Shown piece after piece: positions 10,231 to 10,680 of a stretch of 10,680 nt of DNA. Under the pieces are notes generated by a model, which made no database searches, was not told the origin of the DNA, and saw nothing but the letters and a program-made list of their open reading frames with translations. The stretch covers positions 1-10,680 of the forward strand of contig SGPM01000596.1 in assembly GCA_004802725.1 (NCBI GenBank). Direction: 5' to 3'. Made by a program: the position numbers and the translations under genes. This DNA comes from Antrodiella citrinella. Lineage: Eukaryota; Basidiomycota; Agaricomycetes; Polyporales; Steccherinaceae. Within the stretch, counting starts at the first letter, position 1. Each line of letters begins with the position of its first letter.

Positions 10231-10256
10231 TAGCAAAACTGATTTTTCCTGATGCA
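10214..10256 (-). repeat. Right terminal inverted repeat
   Basis: The reverse complement starts TGCATCAGGAAAAA at 10256 and ends in TTACC at 10214. It matches the left repeat at 8449-8490. Reverse-transcriptase homology on the right ends directly outside it. Confidence 0.65.
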
Positions 10257-10679
10257 TGGATGGGAATAATTTTGAACAAGACGTAGCATATTGGGTTTAT
10301 GAGGCTTGGGAATGAGGGAAAGTGGAGAAGATTGAAAAGGTCCAATGCAATTTTCAATTTGCGCTCTGGAGAACGGGCCTATGTAACGTCCACATGAAAA
10401 CTCGCGATCAATTATACGATGAAACTCCGAGACATGGTCATAAAGAGAAGGATTATTGAAAGGAACATTAGTCTGTAGAATACGAGGAATGCCCACGTTG
10501 AAACCATACTGTATACAGCGAGGAATAGATGGAAACTGTTCAATGAGATGCGACTCGGACAGCATCGCGAACCACACTTCCGCGTTGAGGGGTGTGACTG
10601 CTTTACGCCTTCTCTGCGAGAGCGCAGCGGTGAGCTCCATGCTTTGCGGATCCACATCCTGAACATTCGTGGCGATGGG
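10257..10679 (-). pseudogene. Retroelement reverse-transcriptase N-terminal fragment, runs off the window
   Basis: On the minus strand the frame is open from the window edge (10679) and shows YGFNVGIPRI, NNPSLYDHVSEFHRIID, GRYIGPFSRAQIE and GPFQSSPLSLIPKPHKPNM followed by LRLVQNYSHP. These are the conserved stretch at the start of reverse-transcriptase domains in a retroelement family abundant in agaricomycetes; GPFQSSPLSLIPK leading into RLVQNYS is RT motifs 1-2. Homology stops at about 10257; the remaining eight codons come from the inverted repeat and end at TAA 10232-10230. The catalytic YxDD region is missing, so this copy is dead at its 3' side. The family could be DIRS-like (tyrosine recombinase) from memory of similar sequences, but no recombinase is in the window. 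Further 5' coding may lie beyond 10680. Confidence 0.65.
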
Positions 10680-10680
10680 A

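Larger units (their letters stand above)
8449..10256. mobile_element. Putative inverted-repeat-bounded mobile element, about 1.8 kb
   Basis: The left end (8449 onward) and the reverse complement of the right end (10256 downward) both begin TGCATCAGGAAAAA. They agree at 24 of the first 27 positions up to GCTAA, then share TAGAT-N4-TTACC after a one-base gap. Similarity fades further in. TGCA is itself palindromic, so a 4-bp TGCA target duplication with ends starting TCAGG is possible but unproven. The interior is AT-richer than the genes on the left, especially 8500-9000, and holds three degenerate repeats and a polypurine tract. No transposase is recognisable, so it is non-autonomous, decayed, or two opposed small elements. 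The left flank is a helicase fragment and the right flank a reverse-transcriptase fragment, so it does not interrupt one gene. Confidence 0.5.

Noticed and set aside
8449..10256. LTR retrotransposon with long direct terminal repeats
   Set aside because: The matching ends are inverted, not direct, and no primer-binding site or direct repeat pair was found by eye.

Overview
The window looks like nuclear DNA of a filamentous basidiomycete, probably an Agaricomycete. Genes are split by many very short GT...AG introns (48-63 nt, often with a CTGAC/CTAAC-like branch site). Gene density is high on the left, and fungal protein families are mixed with broken mobile-element sequence on the right. The species cannot be named from the sequence. 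All exon structures were worked out by eye from splice sites and reading-frame continuity.

Left part (1-3440): a complete eight-exon gene on the minus strand (2887 down to 62) encodes an 816-residue AGC-type Ser/Thr kinase of the DMPK/MRCK/ROCK/citron type, with a long Ser-rich tail. Divergent from it is a possible 61-residue small protein (3132-3317), supported only by an open frame and a nearby AATAAA.

Middle part (3444-6607): two divergently transcribed accessory genes share a ~600-bp spacer. On the minus strand (4817-3444) is a 419-residue protein with a clear PD-(D/E)XK nuclease signature and a C-terminal nuclear localisation signal. On the plus strand (5416-6607) is a 339-residue protein-kinase-like (PKL) protein with intact catalytic motifs. 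Nuclease plus kinase-like domains is the pairing known from Crinkler-type (CRN/CR) eukaryotic effectors. Here the two parts are separate neighbouring genes with no recognisable Crinkler header domain. This is the best candidate for an undescribed system in the window.

Right part (6608-10680): about 1.5 kb of non-genic DNA holds a frameshifted ghost of the PKL N-lobe (7246-7361), a (GA)16 microsatellite and a perfect 13-bp-arm hairpin. A RecQ-family helicase fragment (motifs 0 and I only) follows and stops at 8449. Exactly there an imperfect inverted repeat begins whose partner lies at 10214-10256, bounding ~1.8 kb of AT-richer DNA with palindromic ends and three degenerate ~157-bp repeats. 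Past the right inverted repeat a retroelement reverse-transcriptase fragment runs off the window on the minus strand. This end is therefore a nest of inserted and decayed mobile DNA next to the nuclease/PKL pair.
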